DNA from: Neoalteromonas facilis
GTDB taxonomy: Bacteria > Pseudomonadota > Gammaproteobacteria > Enterobacterales > Alteromonadaceae
Assembly: GCF_002807665.1 (NCBI RefSeq)
Contig: NZ_PEAY01000001.1
Location: 1 to 64,000, forward strand
DNA: 64,000 bases
Direction of reading: 5' to 3'
Part shown: in pieces, positions 1-8,058 of the stretch
Position numbering within the stretch: the stretch's first letter is position 1
Layout of the letters: each line of letters opens with the position of its first letter
Position numbers and translations under genes: made by a program
The notes under the pieces: model-generated
Seen by the model: only the letters and a program-made list of their open reading frames with translations
The model's database searches: none
Told to the model about the DNA's origin: nothing

Positions 1-1279
1 CTGATTAAAAACCTCAATGACGCGGTGTTGGTGGAGGATGAGCACAGAAAAATCATCATTACCAACCAGGCGTTCTGTGATTTGTTCAATGTTCCAGCTC
101 CTCCAGAATCTCTGCTAGGGGCTGATTGCTCCGATTCTGCGGAGCACTATAAAGTATTATTCAAAGACCCCGAGGGATTTGTAAAAAGTGTAAATCACCA
201 CCTACGTAATAAAGTCATTAAGAAAAACGAATATTTTGAACTCACCAACGGCACGTTTCTGGAGCGCGATTATATCCCTATATTTGATGGTGAGACATAT
301 GTTGGACATTTATGGGTCTATAAGAATTTAACTCATAGATACGTATACGAGCAAAACCTGTACCAAGAACATAATCGATTCATTGCATCTGCTAGTCATG
401 ACCTTAGACAACCCACACAGGCTCTGAGTCTGTTAATTTCAGCGTTAGAAGAAAGTAAAGAAGAGTTAGATCGCGTTAAATTATTGGAACTTATCAAGAA
501 ATGTTCCTTATCGCTTAATGACATTTTGAGCGATATACTTGATATTTCAAATCTCAAAAATGGGTCGGTCAAGATTCATTTCAACCCAGTCAATTTATCA
601 GCCATATTTAAATCGTTGGAAAGTACATTTTCACAGAAAGCTAACCAAAAGAAGATTTCATTAGTTGTGCCTGATATTTCGTATTGGGTTACATCTGATC
701 ACGTTTTGCTCCAACGTTTGCTATCGAACTTACTTGATAATGCAATCAAATTTACCGAATCGGGCTCAGTAGAAATTCTTGTTGCCCTAGTCGAAGCCAA
801 TAAACAGTTTTTACAAATATCTATAAAGGATTCCGGAAAAGGTATTTGTCCTAGTGAAAAAGCACATATCTTTGAGCCTTTTTACCAAGTAAGCAAATCT
901 AATAATGGAGGTGTTGGCCTAGGGCTCTCTATAGTTCGGCGAATCTCAGAATTATTGAATTTAAACCTGACACTAGATTCGGAGCAAAGTGTAGGAAGTC
1001 TTTTTACTATTACGCTCAAACTATACGAAAAGCCCCCATCTTCTGAAAATTCTCTTATAGATGAATTCTCAGGTAATTTGAAAGATAAGACTGTTTTAAT
1101 AATCGAAGAGGACGAAAATGTATTAGAAGGGCTGAAGTTTCTATTGTCTTTATGGGGGATGAAGGTATTAATTGGGACTGGGTTTGAAAATGTTAAGTCA
1201 CTTTTTAATTCAGGTACTCAAATCGACCTGATCTTGTCAGACTTTAGGTTAAGCTGCGGAGAATCTGGATCAGAGACAA
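1..1279 (+). pseudogene. Hybrid sensor histidine kinase, left part, interrupted by an insertion sequence
   Basis: The reading frame is open from the first base, so the true start lies upstream. In order it shows a PAS-like sensor segment, a HisKA box with the phospho-accepting His in SASHDLRQP, a HATPase_c domain (N box LLSNLLDNAIKF, G1 DSGKG, F box FEPFYQ, G2 GLGLSIV) and the first half of a receiver domain with the acceptor Asp in LILSDFRL. An IS enters just after the receiver Asp, and translation stops at 1308 inside the IS. Removing the IS and one copy of the 4-bp duplication joins this frame directly to the remainder at 2482. The C-terminal half closely resembles the intact kinase at 8059-9825. 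The truncated product keeps the kinase core but lacks a complete receiver. Confidence 0.9.
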
Positions 1280-1304
1280 TGACCTCTCCCCCAAATTTAA
1301 CACC
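1280..1304 (+). repeat. Left terminal inverted repeat of the IS
   Basis: It starts TGACCTCTCCCCC and pairs imperfectly with the right end at 2454-2477. The 4-bp target duplication ACAA precedes it at 1276-1279. Confidence 0.9.
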
Positions 1305-1353
1305 ATGACTTTGATGAGATTTCCAATAAACTGGAGACAATGGAGATCTCAAA

Positions 1354-1617
1354 ATGAAAAAGCGTTACAGCGAAGAACAAATTATAAAAGCCATCAAGCA
1401 GCATGAGGCTGGAGCCAAGGTCGATGATATTTGCCGAGATATGGGGATATCTACTGGCACGTTCTACAACTGGCGAAGTAAATATGCGGGACTTGAAGTC
1501 AACGAGGCTAAGCGACTAAAGGAGCTAGAGGCTGAGAACAACAAGCTCAAGAAGTTACTGGCTGACAAGTTATTGGAAGTCGAAGCCATGAAGGATGTAC
1601 TGTCAAAAAAGTGGTAA
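1354..1617 (+). CDS. IS3-family transposase OrfA (87 aa)
   Basis: This is the DNA-binding partner protein of the IS. Residues about 5-45 form a helix-turn-helix (DICRDMGISTGTFYNW), followed by a leucine-zipper-like stretch with KRLKELEAENNKLKKLL that would allow multimerisation. The frame ends at TGG TAA just after an A AAA AAG heptamer, so a -1 ribosomal shift would make the OrfAB fusion transposase, as is known for this family. It lies 50 bp inside the left terminal repeat. It is full length with no visible damage. Confidence 0.95.
   Translation: MKKRYSEEQIIKAIKQHEAGAKVDDICRDMGISTGTFYNWRSKYAGLEVNEAKRLKELEAENNKLKKLLADKLLEVEAMKDVLSKKW
1605..1611 (+). other. Programmed -1 frameshift slippery site in the IS
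   Basis: The heptamer A AAA AAG is in the canonical X XXY YYZ phase relative to orfA. A -1 slip here leads directly into the orfB frame at 1611. The stop of orfA follows two codons later. This is the standard way IS3-family elements express the OrfAB transposase. Confidence 0.85.
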
Positions 1618-2429
1618 AGCCAGCAGCAAGAAAGCCTGTTGCTCGCCACCTGATGGAGACATTCAAATTGAGTGAGCGAGTTGCATGCAGGCTAGCTGGC
1701 GTGAGCAGGACAGCGTTTCGTTACCAACGTAAGGACAAGGGCGATTCAATTGTCAGAACGAGACTCAAGGAGCTTGCAGCTCAATACCCACGTTATGGCT
1801 ATCTGATGTTACATGGCCTGCTCAAAGGAGAAGGTCTAGTCGTCAATCGTAAACGCACCTATCGGTTATATATCGAGGAAGCGTTGCAAGTCAGAACCAA
1901 GAAGCGCAAGAAACTGACGCGACCTAGGCAGCCAATGGAGGTTCCAACCGCACCGAATGAGCGTTGGTCGATGGATTTTGTATCCGATCAACTAAGCAAC
2001 GGAAGACGATTTAGAGTGCTCAATGTCGTTGATGATTACTCTCGAGAGATGGTGGGACAGTTTGTGTCAGTCTCTATCAGTGGTCGACAGGTTTCTCGTT
2101 TCCTGAGCCAAATGATTGAGCACCGAGGAAAGCCCAAGAAAGTAATTTGCGACAATGGCACAGAGTTCACCAGCAAGGCCATGTTCTTCTGGAGCAAAGA
2201 ATCAGGTGTAGAACTAGGATTTATTCAACCAGGTAAACCTACTCAAAATGCGTTTGTGGAAAGTCTCAATGGCAAATTCAGAAACGAATGCCTAAACCAA
2301 CACTGGTTCAGAACGCTTGATGAAGCGAAGTATGAAATTGACCTGTGGCGTGAGCACTACAACCATGTTCGACCGCATAGTTCACTGAATTATTTGCCGC
2401 CTGTTGAGTATGCAAAACAGGCAGCATAA
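1611..2429 (+). CDS. IS3-family transposase OrfB, DDE integrase core (272 aa)
   Basis: This is the catalytic part of the transposase. An N-terminal HTH_21-like region (YPRYGYLMLHGLLKGEG) is followed by the rve integrase core. The catalytic triad is visible: Asp about 122 (WSMDFV), Asp about 181 (CDNGTEF) and Glu about 217 (VESLNGKFR), giving the DD(35)E spacing of the family. A GTG at 1611 could start it alone, but it is more likely made as an OrfAB fusion by frameshifting. No internal stop is seen, so the IS looks intact. Confidence 0.95.
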   Translation: MVKPAARKPVARHLMETFKLSERVACRLAGVSRTAFRYQRKDKGDSIVRTRLKELAAQYPRYGYLMLHGLLKGEGLVVNRKRTYRLYIEEALQVRTKKRKKLTRPRQPMEVPTAPNERWSMDFVSDQLSNGRRFRVLNVVDDYSREMVGQFVSVSISGRQVSRFLSQMIEHRGKPKKVICDNGTEFTSKAMFFWSKESGVELGFIQPGKPTQNAFVESLNGKFRNECLNQHWFRTLDEAKYEIDLWREHYNHVRPHSSLNYLPPVEYAKQAA

Positions 2430-2453
2430 TATAAAAATTCTCATCGAGAGATT

Positions 2454-2477
2454 GGTATTAATCTCGGGGAAAGGTCA
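2454..2477 (+). repeat. Right terminal inverted repeat of the IS
   Basis: It ends GGGGAAAGGTCA, the imperfect complement of the left end at 1280-1304. The target duplication ACAA follows at 2478-2481. Confidence 0.9.
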
Positions 2478-2481
2478 ACAA

Positions 2482-2655
2482 CTAAACGACTAAGAGATTA
2501 TTTTGCTGATCAATCTGTCCCTTTAATCATACTGAGTGGAGATACAAACGAGGATAATATCGAGGAAATAGTAAGCGGAAGTGCTTTGTTGTATAAACCA
2601 ATAAAACCGGCGCACTTAAGGAGCGCTATTCAACGATTATTGTTAAAACCTTAAC
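2482..2655 (+). pseudogene. Hybrid sensor histidine kinase, right part (end of receiver domain)
   Basis: This stretch codes for the last part of the receiver domain cut by the IS. It has LIILSGDT and YKPIKPAHLRSAIQR, almost the same as LSGDTAPD and HKPTKPAHLRSVIQR in the intact kinase at 8059-9825. It is in frame with the left part once the IS and one ACAA are removed. Near 2639-2642 there is one T more than the paralogue alignment predicts. With that T removed, the gene would end LLLKP and stop at 2655. Read as it stands, the frame runs on into the convergent response-regulator gene. The extra T may be decay after the IS insertion. Confidence 0.85.
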
Positions 2656-2666
2656 TAAGCTAGTTA

Positions 2667-3302
2667 CTATTTCATCAGTATCCCAAGGTTTTCAGCTTTC
2701 CTAACGCATTCAACGCGGTTTTTAGCTCCTAAGATCTTGAAAATGGTCTGTAAATGCGATTTCACTGTTAATTCGCTAATGTAAAGCACTGAACCTATTC
2801 CATTATTGCTTAAGCCCGCCTGAACCATTTTCAAAATTTCCAGTTGTCGATCACTTAGAATGGTACCTGTATTTTCTTCAGCAAACTTTGTCACCTGTAG
2901 CATTCTTGATTTTAATTTTTCTGGAAGTACCACCTCACCTAAAAGTGCAAGGCGAATGCAGTTGGCTACTTCCTTTGATGTTATAGACTTAGGAATTATT
3001 CCTAGCGCACCTTTGGAAAGCGCAATCCTTAGAAGTTGGATATCCTCGCTAGCCGACATAATGACTGTGGGTACAATTAGATTTCTGTTTATCATACCCT
3101 GCATAAAGGATATGCCATCAATCTCTGGCATTGATATATCTAGAACCAAAAGATCTGTTTTGATATTTAATGCCAGGTGTTGCATTGTTTCTTTTGGGCA
3201 TGAGAAAGAGTGGACTAGAAAGTCATTAGAAATGAGTTGGAGACTTTCCTTTAAGCCGTCACTAATTAAAGGGTGATCATCAAGGCTTACAATTTCTATC
3301 AT
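2667..3302 (-). CDS. LuxR-type response regulator (211 aa), partner of the interrupted kinase
   Basis: This is a two-component transcription regulator of the NarL/FixJ type. Residues 1-120 form a receiver domain with acidic pocket LDDH and phospho-acceptor Asp55 (LLVLDISMPE), then the Lys of PKSI. Residues about 148-205 form a LuxR helix-turn-helix (LSDRQLEILKMVQAGLSN). It is strikingly similar to the regulator at 7423-8058 and, like it, lies tail to tail with a hybrid kinase. In the HTH the usual S-N-x-E-I-A reads SNNGIGSV, so the conserved Glu and Ala are both Gly. This could weaken DNA binding and may show relaxed selection after its kinase was broken. Confidence 0.92.
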   Translation of the reverse strand: MIEIVSLDDHPLISDGLKESLQLISNDFLVHSFSCPKETMQHLALNIKTDLLVLDISMPEIDGISFMQGMINRNLIVPTVIMSASEDIQLLRIALSKGALGIIPKSITSKEVANCIRLALLGEVVLPEKLKSRMLQVTKFAEENTGTILSDRQLEILKMVQAGLSNNGIGSVLYISELTVKSHLQTIFKILGAKNRVECVRKAENLGILMK

Positions 3303-3326
3303 GGATTATCATATCAAAGTAATGTT

Positions 3327-3386
3327 GAGTACTTTGTAAGTCTTACATAGTGAAACGACTAAATTGGCATTTTTAATACTAAAGTA
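3327..3386 (-). promoter_or_regulatory. Possible operator motifs upstream of the response regulator
   Basis: Read on the gene's strand, the leader holds TACTTTAGTA (3377-3386) and AGTACTCAAC (3327-3333 core). The first also occurs upstream of the paralogous regulator at 7342-7351. The second core, AGTACTC, occurs upstream of that regulator and of the intact kinase (9869-9875). They may be shared binding sites of the two regulators. No binding data exist. Confidence 0.35.
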
Positions 3387-3601
3387 GGAAAGGGTTTTTT
3401 GCTTCACCGACGGCTATTAATATTAATGTTGAACTAGGATTAAATATAAAGCGGGTAAGCGATAATTTATTAAAAAATTTTCGGAACAATTTCACCTTTA
3501 ATTGAGCACATCTCGATTGTGCTTCACAATAATGGAATTTAAATCAGGCAACTTGACCAACTAATTGAAGATTAGTGCAAATCCTACATTTAGAACAGTC
3601 A

Positions 3602-5623
3602 TTAGCTGCGAATTTTAGTTTCAACAATAAATCTTTTATCTACATCCATTCCTTTTGGAGTAAGGTGTAATACTACACTGTGGCGGCTAAGCCTCATATC
3701 TTTTCGAATGCTACCGCCATGCGCTAGGCACGCATGCCAAAACAACGCTTGCCCTTTTTTGATAATTAACTCTTCTCTTTGGGAAATTTTGTTGGCTTCG
3801 GCTTTTAGCCAAGAAAAATACTGTGCATTTTTTTCATGAGTAGAGGTTCGTAAATTAATTTGTGGATAATTCTTATCATGTTCTGCCCAATACCCGAGCT
3901 TGTGTGTTCTCGGATAAAATTCAAGTGGTCCGCTATTGGGGTGGATGTCTTCTAATGCTATCCAGCATCCTATCAAGTAATTTCTGGGGTAAATATGAAA
4001 CTGTGCATAATCTTGATGTAATGATTGTTGACTTCCAACACCAAAGCTCAGAGTAAAACCTGTTTCAGCAGGGCACCCGAATAACAAAGAAGCTATACGA
4101 ATTACATTGGCATTTTCTGTCACTTTTTCAAAGTGTTCTGAATATTCGTCCATGCCGTGTATGCGCCAATTATTGTTAAATTGCATCCATTGCCTTTCTC
4201 TTTCAGGTAACGAGAGCAATTCAATCTGAGTCAGTTTTCTTGCTTTTTCTTCATGCTGCTGACGTAAACCTATAATTTCTAAGTTTGGAAAGCGTTTTTC
4301 TCCTCGCCACACATCATATTCAATCACTTTTTTTAGATTGTCACATGTTTCACTATCAAGAATATCTGCGATAATAAAGCCTTCTTCAACCCATTGGTAA
4401 AGAAGAGCTTTATCTTGCTCGGATATGTTTCTTTCCGCAATAATGTCTCTGGCGTTTGGTTGGTCGAACCAAGGTTGGAGTTCAGGGGATTTGGGCCACT
4501 GACCCTGAGCAGAATAGTCAACAGTGTTTCGGAGTGTTTGACTTTTTAGATTTCTCTTTCGATTACGTCTAAGCCTACCAAGTCTGTCAGGAGCTTTAAG
4601 AAAGTTGACAAGGTTGGATGTCTTCAGTGTAACCTTCTTTACAGTTAATCCTATCGAAATTGCTGCGCGGTCAGAATGACTTTTATTCGTATGTAAATAC
4701 TTAGATGCCTCAACTATTGATTTGTAATCTGGAGAGCAGAATGAAGAAGCAAGAGCATAATTATGAATATTGCTTTCAAATCTGAGTCCAGTTAGTTTAT
4801 TTAAGTTAGCTAAGTCATCAAGGTAATATTGCTGAATTTTTTCAATCACTAATGGCTCTACTGACAATGTGTATTGCTCTTGCTGTCTCAGTGCATTGTT
4901 TAGTTGTTCAAATGATATATCGTCATATAATTGAGTTTCTTTATCGGATACTTGCTGGACGATACTGTATAGCCCATTAGCTCTTTTCCAATGCGCTACA
5001 ATTTGAGGTATCACTTTCCGTTCATTTGTATGAGGTAATTTGACATCGTGTATTGGAATATTCTCAAATCCTAGAAAATGGAAAAATTTTCCAAGCGTAT
5101 GCCCTGGGAACTGCATTAACTCGTCTAGTTTGATGATGTGTACATGCTCGCGTCCAAATATATCGAGCGCAGTGGTTACAAGATCCGAATATTTCGGTAA
5201 ATAATAGTCTGGCCTTTGCCATATTAATTGTTCAAATGATGTCGGTTTAAACGTCGAAAAATTTTGACTTTTTTGTCCAGTAGAAAAATGGTTGACCACA
5301 TCATGTACGTAATGGGAGTAGGCTCTTTCTATCGGGTCTCTTAACATGATTAGACATTTTTTTTCTGAGTTTAAGTCTCGTATTCTTGTTAAAGCTTTTT
5401 TGTTCCGAAAGTAGCTCGGGGTGATGTCTACGCTGTAACCCTTAAACTTACGAGGGTCCTGTTTAAAGAGCTTCAAATAATGCTCTATGTTCTCAGAATA
5501 ATTCTTATTGAAAAAGAAAGTCTCTTTCTTAATAGAGGTATTAAATAGGGGAGAGTTGTTCAGCATTGAAAAAATTGAGCTTGTACCGCATTTTTCTATG
5601 CCTATACCGATCAAATACTTCAT
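3602..5623 (-). CDS. Sulfotransferase fused to a phytanoyl-CoA-dioxygenase-like (PhyH) domain (673 aa)
   Basis: Residues about 1-280 are a PAPS-dependent sulfotransferase: a 5'-phosphosulfate loop at the start (GIEKCGTSSI) and a 3'-phosphate motif RDPIERAYSHY near residue 100. Residues about 400-660 resemble PhyH-type Fe(II)/2-oxoglutarate dioxygenases: HQD near residue 533, WIALEDIHPNSGPLEF, a distal His in LAHGGS near 635, and an Arg about ten residues later for the co-substrate. The two enzymes may act in turn on one small molecule, lipid or glycan by hydroxylation and sulfation, but the substrate is not evident. No signal peptide is seen, so it is probably cytoplasmic. It stands alone between the two mirrored two-component cassettes. 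Confidence 0.85.
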   Translation of the reverse strand: MKYLIGIGIEKCGTSSIFSMLNNSPLFNTSIKKETFFFNKNYSENIEHYLKLFKQDPRKFKGYSVDITPSYFRNKKALTRIRDLNSEKKCLIMLRDPIERAYSHYVHDVVNHFSTGQKSQNFSTFKPTSFEQLIWQRPDYYLPKYSDLVTTALDIFGREHVHIIKLDELMQFPGHTLGKFFHFLGFENIPIHDVKLPHTNERKVIPQIVAHWKRANGLYSIVQQVSDKETQLYDDISFEQLNNALRQQEQYTLSVEPLVIEKIQQYYLDDLANLNKLTGLRFESNIHNYALASSFCSPDYKSIVEASKYLHTNKSHSDRAAISIGLTVKKVTLKTSNLVNFLKAPDRLGRLRRNRKRNLKSQTLRNTVDYSAQGQWPKSPELQPWFDQPNARDIIAERNISEQDKALLYQWVEEGFIIADILDSETCDNLKKVIEYDVWRGEKRFPNLEIIGLRQQHEEKARKLTQIELLSLPERERQWMQFNNNWRIHGMDEYSEHFEKVTENANVIRIASLLFGCPAETGFTLSFGVGSQQSLHQDYAQFHIYPRNYLIGCWIALEDIHPNSGPLEFYPRTHKLGYWAEHDKNYPQINLRTSTHEKNAQYFSWLKAEANKISQREELIIKKGQALFWHACLAHGGSIRKDMRLSRHSVVLHLTPKGMDVDKRFIVETKIRS

Positions 5624-5843
5624 TACAGTCTACGTGTTTTAAAGGTTAATTTTAGGGTTCAATGTTCTAGGGGACTTACTCGAATAGACTTCAAAGGCCA
5701 GTTTGAATTTCTTATAAAAGGCGACTGCTACAGGCTCTTGATGTACGTATCGCGTTAATGAAATTGAGTGAGTGTTTTTTTGAGCAAAGTCCATCTTAGT
5801 TCCTATTAAAGTCATTCAAACCTGTTATAACTCCCAGAGAAGT

Positions 5844-6371
5844 TCAGAGGTTTTGTTGTAGTTCATGCTTTAAGTTGATTTTTGTAAAAATAACTTTCTG
5901 TCCGAAATCAAATTCGTCAACTTTACGATTTAATTTATAGTCTTCACTACGAGAGAATTTCTGCTCGGAAATAAATGAAAGATGTGTATTAAATAGGTGT
6001 GATCTATCGATATTGTCATTATTAGAGGCATGAACAAAATCAAATTTGTAATTCCCCTGCGACCATTCTTTATCGTTCAGAACAAGTCTGACTTGATTAC
6101 CTTGAGGACAATAATGGGTCAGATTTAATTTACCCTCGTCAATTGTATAGACCGTAATGGATGTTCGGTTAGCAGACATAGTCCAAAACTCAAGTAACGC
6201 ATAGCCTCCAGATATCGATTTATAGTCAACGTCTACCGTTTGGCCATCAGGATATTTACCTTGCCATTGACCGGCTAAGCCGAATAAATGCTGGAACGTC
6301 TCTTCATGTTTGTCATATGAAAATGCGCTGAAACTTACTAACGAAACAAATAAAAAGATGCTCTTTCGCAT
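5844..6371 (-). CDS. Exported protein of unknown function, possibly a small beta-barrel (175 aa)
   Basis: The first 18 or so residues form a signal peptide (MRKSIFLFVSLVSFSAFS). The mature part starts with a stretch like lipocalin- or DUF1579-type domains (LAGQWQGKYPDG, then GGYALLEFWTM), followed by alternating polar and hydrophobic segments suggesting beta strands. No catalytic motif is seen. It lies between the sulfotransferase fusion and another exported protein, all on the minus strand with gaps of 100-220 bp. The DUF1579-like assignment is a guess from the first motif only. Confidence 0.65.
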   Translation of the reverse strand: MRKSIFLFVSLVSFSAFSYDKHEETFQHLFGLAGQWQGKYPDGQTVDVDYKSISGGYALLEFWTMSANRTSITVYTIDEGKLNLTHYCPQGNQVRLVLNDKEWSQGNYKFDFVHASNNDNIDRSHLFNTHLSFISEQKFSRSEDYKLNRKVDEFDFGQKVIFTKINLKHELQQNL

Positions 6372-6488
6372 TGCTCTTCCCTAATGTCAGACAAGCGTGA
6401 TTTGAGTGATAATTTTTAAATGCAATTGGAAGGCTAAATTTCTTTAGCCTTAATTGCCCCAAAAAATTACAGGTTTGAGCCTGTGCCC

Positions 6489-7271
6489 TTAATTTCGTGT
6501 TCTTAGGTATTCAAACGCGAATAAGCTGTTACCAGAAGCTTTGTTGTAATATTGACAGTAAAGTTTCTCTCCGTTCGGTGGCGCTAGGGTGCTCGTATTG
6601 CCATGCACACTTAACATTGTTTTACCTCTAGACTTAAGGTCTTTATCCCATGCTGCACTTCTATCACTATTACTACCTTCTGCACAGGAGTCTGCATTAT
6701 CCACGTTGTGTCCACAATGCAACATCATGTGCTTAGGTGACAAAAAATCGACCTTATAGGGATATTCTGACTTTGCCTCATCTAATGCGCCGGCTGATGG
6801 ATTGTCAGATCTCACGCATTGCATTTCCCAGTCATTTGAACTGCCCATTGCTTTATACTTTGCTGAATCTACTTCCATATAAATTACTTGACGAGAGTGG
6901 ATCGACGGAAGAATGCAACCTTTTGATATACTGGACGGTTGTCTATCAATGAATCCTGTGCGCTTTTCCTTGCTAAAGCCCTGTTGGAATTCGTAATCTC
7001 CCAATTTTCCAATTGTCACATTTTCTAACTCCAAACCAGCGCAATTAGTGAACTTAACTAAATCATCACTTGGGCCTCCTTCAAGACTAGGTGAACCTTT
7101 AGCTGCACCTGATGCTTCACCTGCCTTTTTTTGCGCACTTTCCGCACCATCCAAGGCTTTCGCTGCTTTTTCAGCTTTTTCTTTCAATTTGTCAAAAAAC
7201 TGAGCTTCCGCATCGATAGAGTGAGCACTTAATCCTAAGCCAAGAGTGAGTAATAACGTGGTTTTACGCAT
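6489..7271 (-). CDS. Exported protein of unknown function (260 aa)
   Basis: A signal peptide of about 22 residues (MRKTTLLLTLGLGLSAHS) is followed by a charged Lys/Glu/Ala-rich helical stretch (FFDKLKEKAEKAAKAL) and then a domain with several Cys (about five, probably disulfides in the periplasm). I do not recognise the fold. It is transcribed divergently from the response regulator at 7423, and their shared 150-bp region holds the TACTTTAGTA and AGTACTC motifs. It may therefore belong to that regulator's target set. Confidence 0.65.
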   Translation of the reverse strand: MRKTTLLLTLGLGLSAHSIDAEAQFFDKLKEKAEKAAKALDGAESAQKKAGEASGAAKGSPSLEGGPSDDLVKFTNCAGLELENVTIGKLGDYEFQQGFSKEKRTGFIDRQPSSISKGCILPSIHSRQVIYMEVDSAKYKAMGSSNDWEMQCVRSDNPSAGALDEAKSEYPYKVDFLSPKHMMLHCGHNVDNADSCAEGSNSDRSAAWDKDLKSRGKTMLSVHGNTSTLAPPNGEKLYCQYYNKASGNSLFAFEYLRTRN

Positions 7272-7341
7272 AGTGTTTTCCTTATTGATACATCAGAGTA
7301 TCAAGGCTATAGCGAAAGTGGCATGGGGCGACTAAAATTCA

Positions 7342-7373
7342 TACTTTAGTAGCAAAAACAATGCGAAGTACTC
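7342..7373 (+). promoter_or_regulatory. Possible operator motifs upstream of the second response regulator
   Basis: TACTTTAGTA (7342-7351) and AGTACTCTAC (core 7367-7373) lie between the divergent genes at 7271 and 7423. Matching motifs precede the paralogous regulator (3327-3386) and the intact kinase (9869-9875). Confidence 0.35.
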
Positions 7374-7422
7374 TACTTTGTGTGAATATTGCTTCACTTA
7401 ATTTTGTTAATTACTATACACT

Positions 7423-8058
7423 ATGATTGAAATAGTAAGTCTTGATGATCATCCGATTTTCAGTTGTGGCCTATCTGAGAGCTTAAAGCAGTTTTCTGAA
7501 GAGTTTCGCGTTCACCCTTTTACCTGCCCTCAAAAAGCATTCAGTCACTTAAAAAGTAACCCTCAAACGGATTTGCTTGTTCTGGATTTGTCAATGCCTG
7601 AAATTGATGGTATTTCCTTTATGCATGGCATGGCAAACAGAGGGTTAATAACGCCAGTGATCGTTATGTCGGCATCTGAAGATATTCAACTTTTCCAAAC
7701 AGCTTTGACGATGGGAGCGCTCGGTGTTATTCCAAAGTCTATATCGGCGATAGAAATTGCTTCCTGCCTCAGGCTTGCATTAAAGGGTGAAGTCGTTCTC
7801 CCAGAACGAGTTCGACGTCGGTTAAATGAGATGTCAAAGTTTGCCGATGAGAACACCGAAACAGTTCTCAGTAGCCGTCAATTGGAGATCGTTAAAATGT
7901 TATATGCCGGCTTATCAAATAGTGAAATTGCAAGCGTGCTATTCATAAGTGAAGTAACAGTTAAATCTCATTTACAAAAGATTTATAAGATACTTGATGC
8001 AAAAAATCGCGTTGACTGTCTTCGAAAAGCAGAAATTATGGGTATATTAAAGAAATAA
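7423..8058 (+). CDS. LuxR-type response regulator (211 aa), partner of the intact hybrid kinase
   Basis: The layout is the same as the regulator at 2667-3302: a receiver with LDDH and Asp55 (LLVLDLSMPE), Lys in PKSI, and a LuxR helix-turn-helix at about 148-205 (LSSRQLEIVKML, SNSEIASVL, SEVTVKSHLQKIYKIL). Unlike the paralogue, it keeps the Glu and Ala in the recognition region. Its stop codon is followed immediately by the end of the convergent kinase gene at 8059, so the pair is arranged tail to tail. The kinase is the likely phosphodonor. Its target genes cannot be read from sequence alone. Confidence 0.93.
   Translation: MIEIVSLDDHPIFSCGLSESLKQFSEEFRVHPFTCPQKAFSHLKSNPQTDLLVLDLSMPEIDGISFMHGMANRGLITPVIVMSASEDIQLFQTALTMGALGVIPKSISAIEIASCLRLALKGEVVLPERVRRRLNEMSKFADENTETVLSSRQLEIVKMLYAGLSNSEIASVLFISEVTVKSHLQKIYKILDAKNRVDCLRKAEIMGILKK

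Larger units (their letters stand above)
1280..2477 (+). mobile_element. Complete IS3-family insertion sequence, IS407 group
   Basis: The element is 1198 bp, bounded by imperfect terminal inverted repeats of about 25 bp that begin TGACCT. It carries overlapping orfA and orfB with an A6G slippery site at the overlap. The 4-bp sequence ACAA occurs immediately on both sides (1276-1279 and 2478-2481), a target duplication of the size usual for the IS407 group. The orfA N-terminus (MKKRYSEEQII) and its leucine-zipper-like end are typical of this group. Both genes are full length and the DDE residues are present, so it may still be active. A decayed relative of its left end lies at 41381-41475. Confidence 0.95.
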
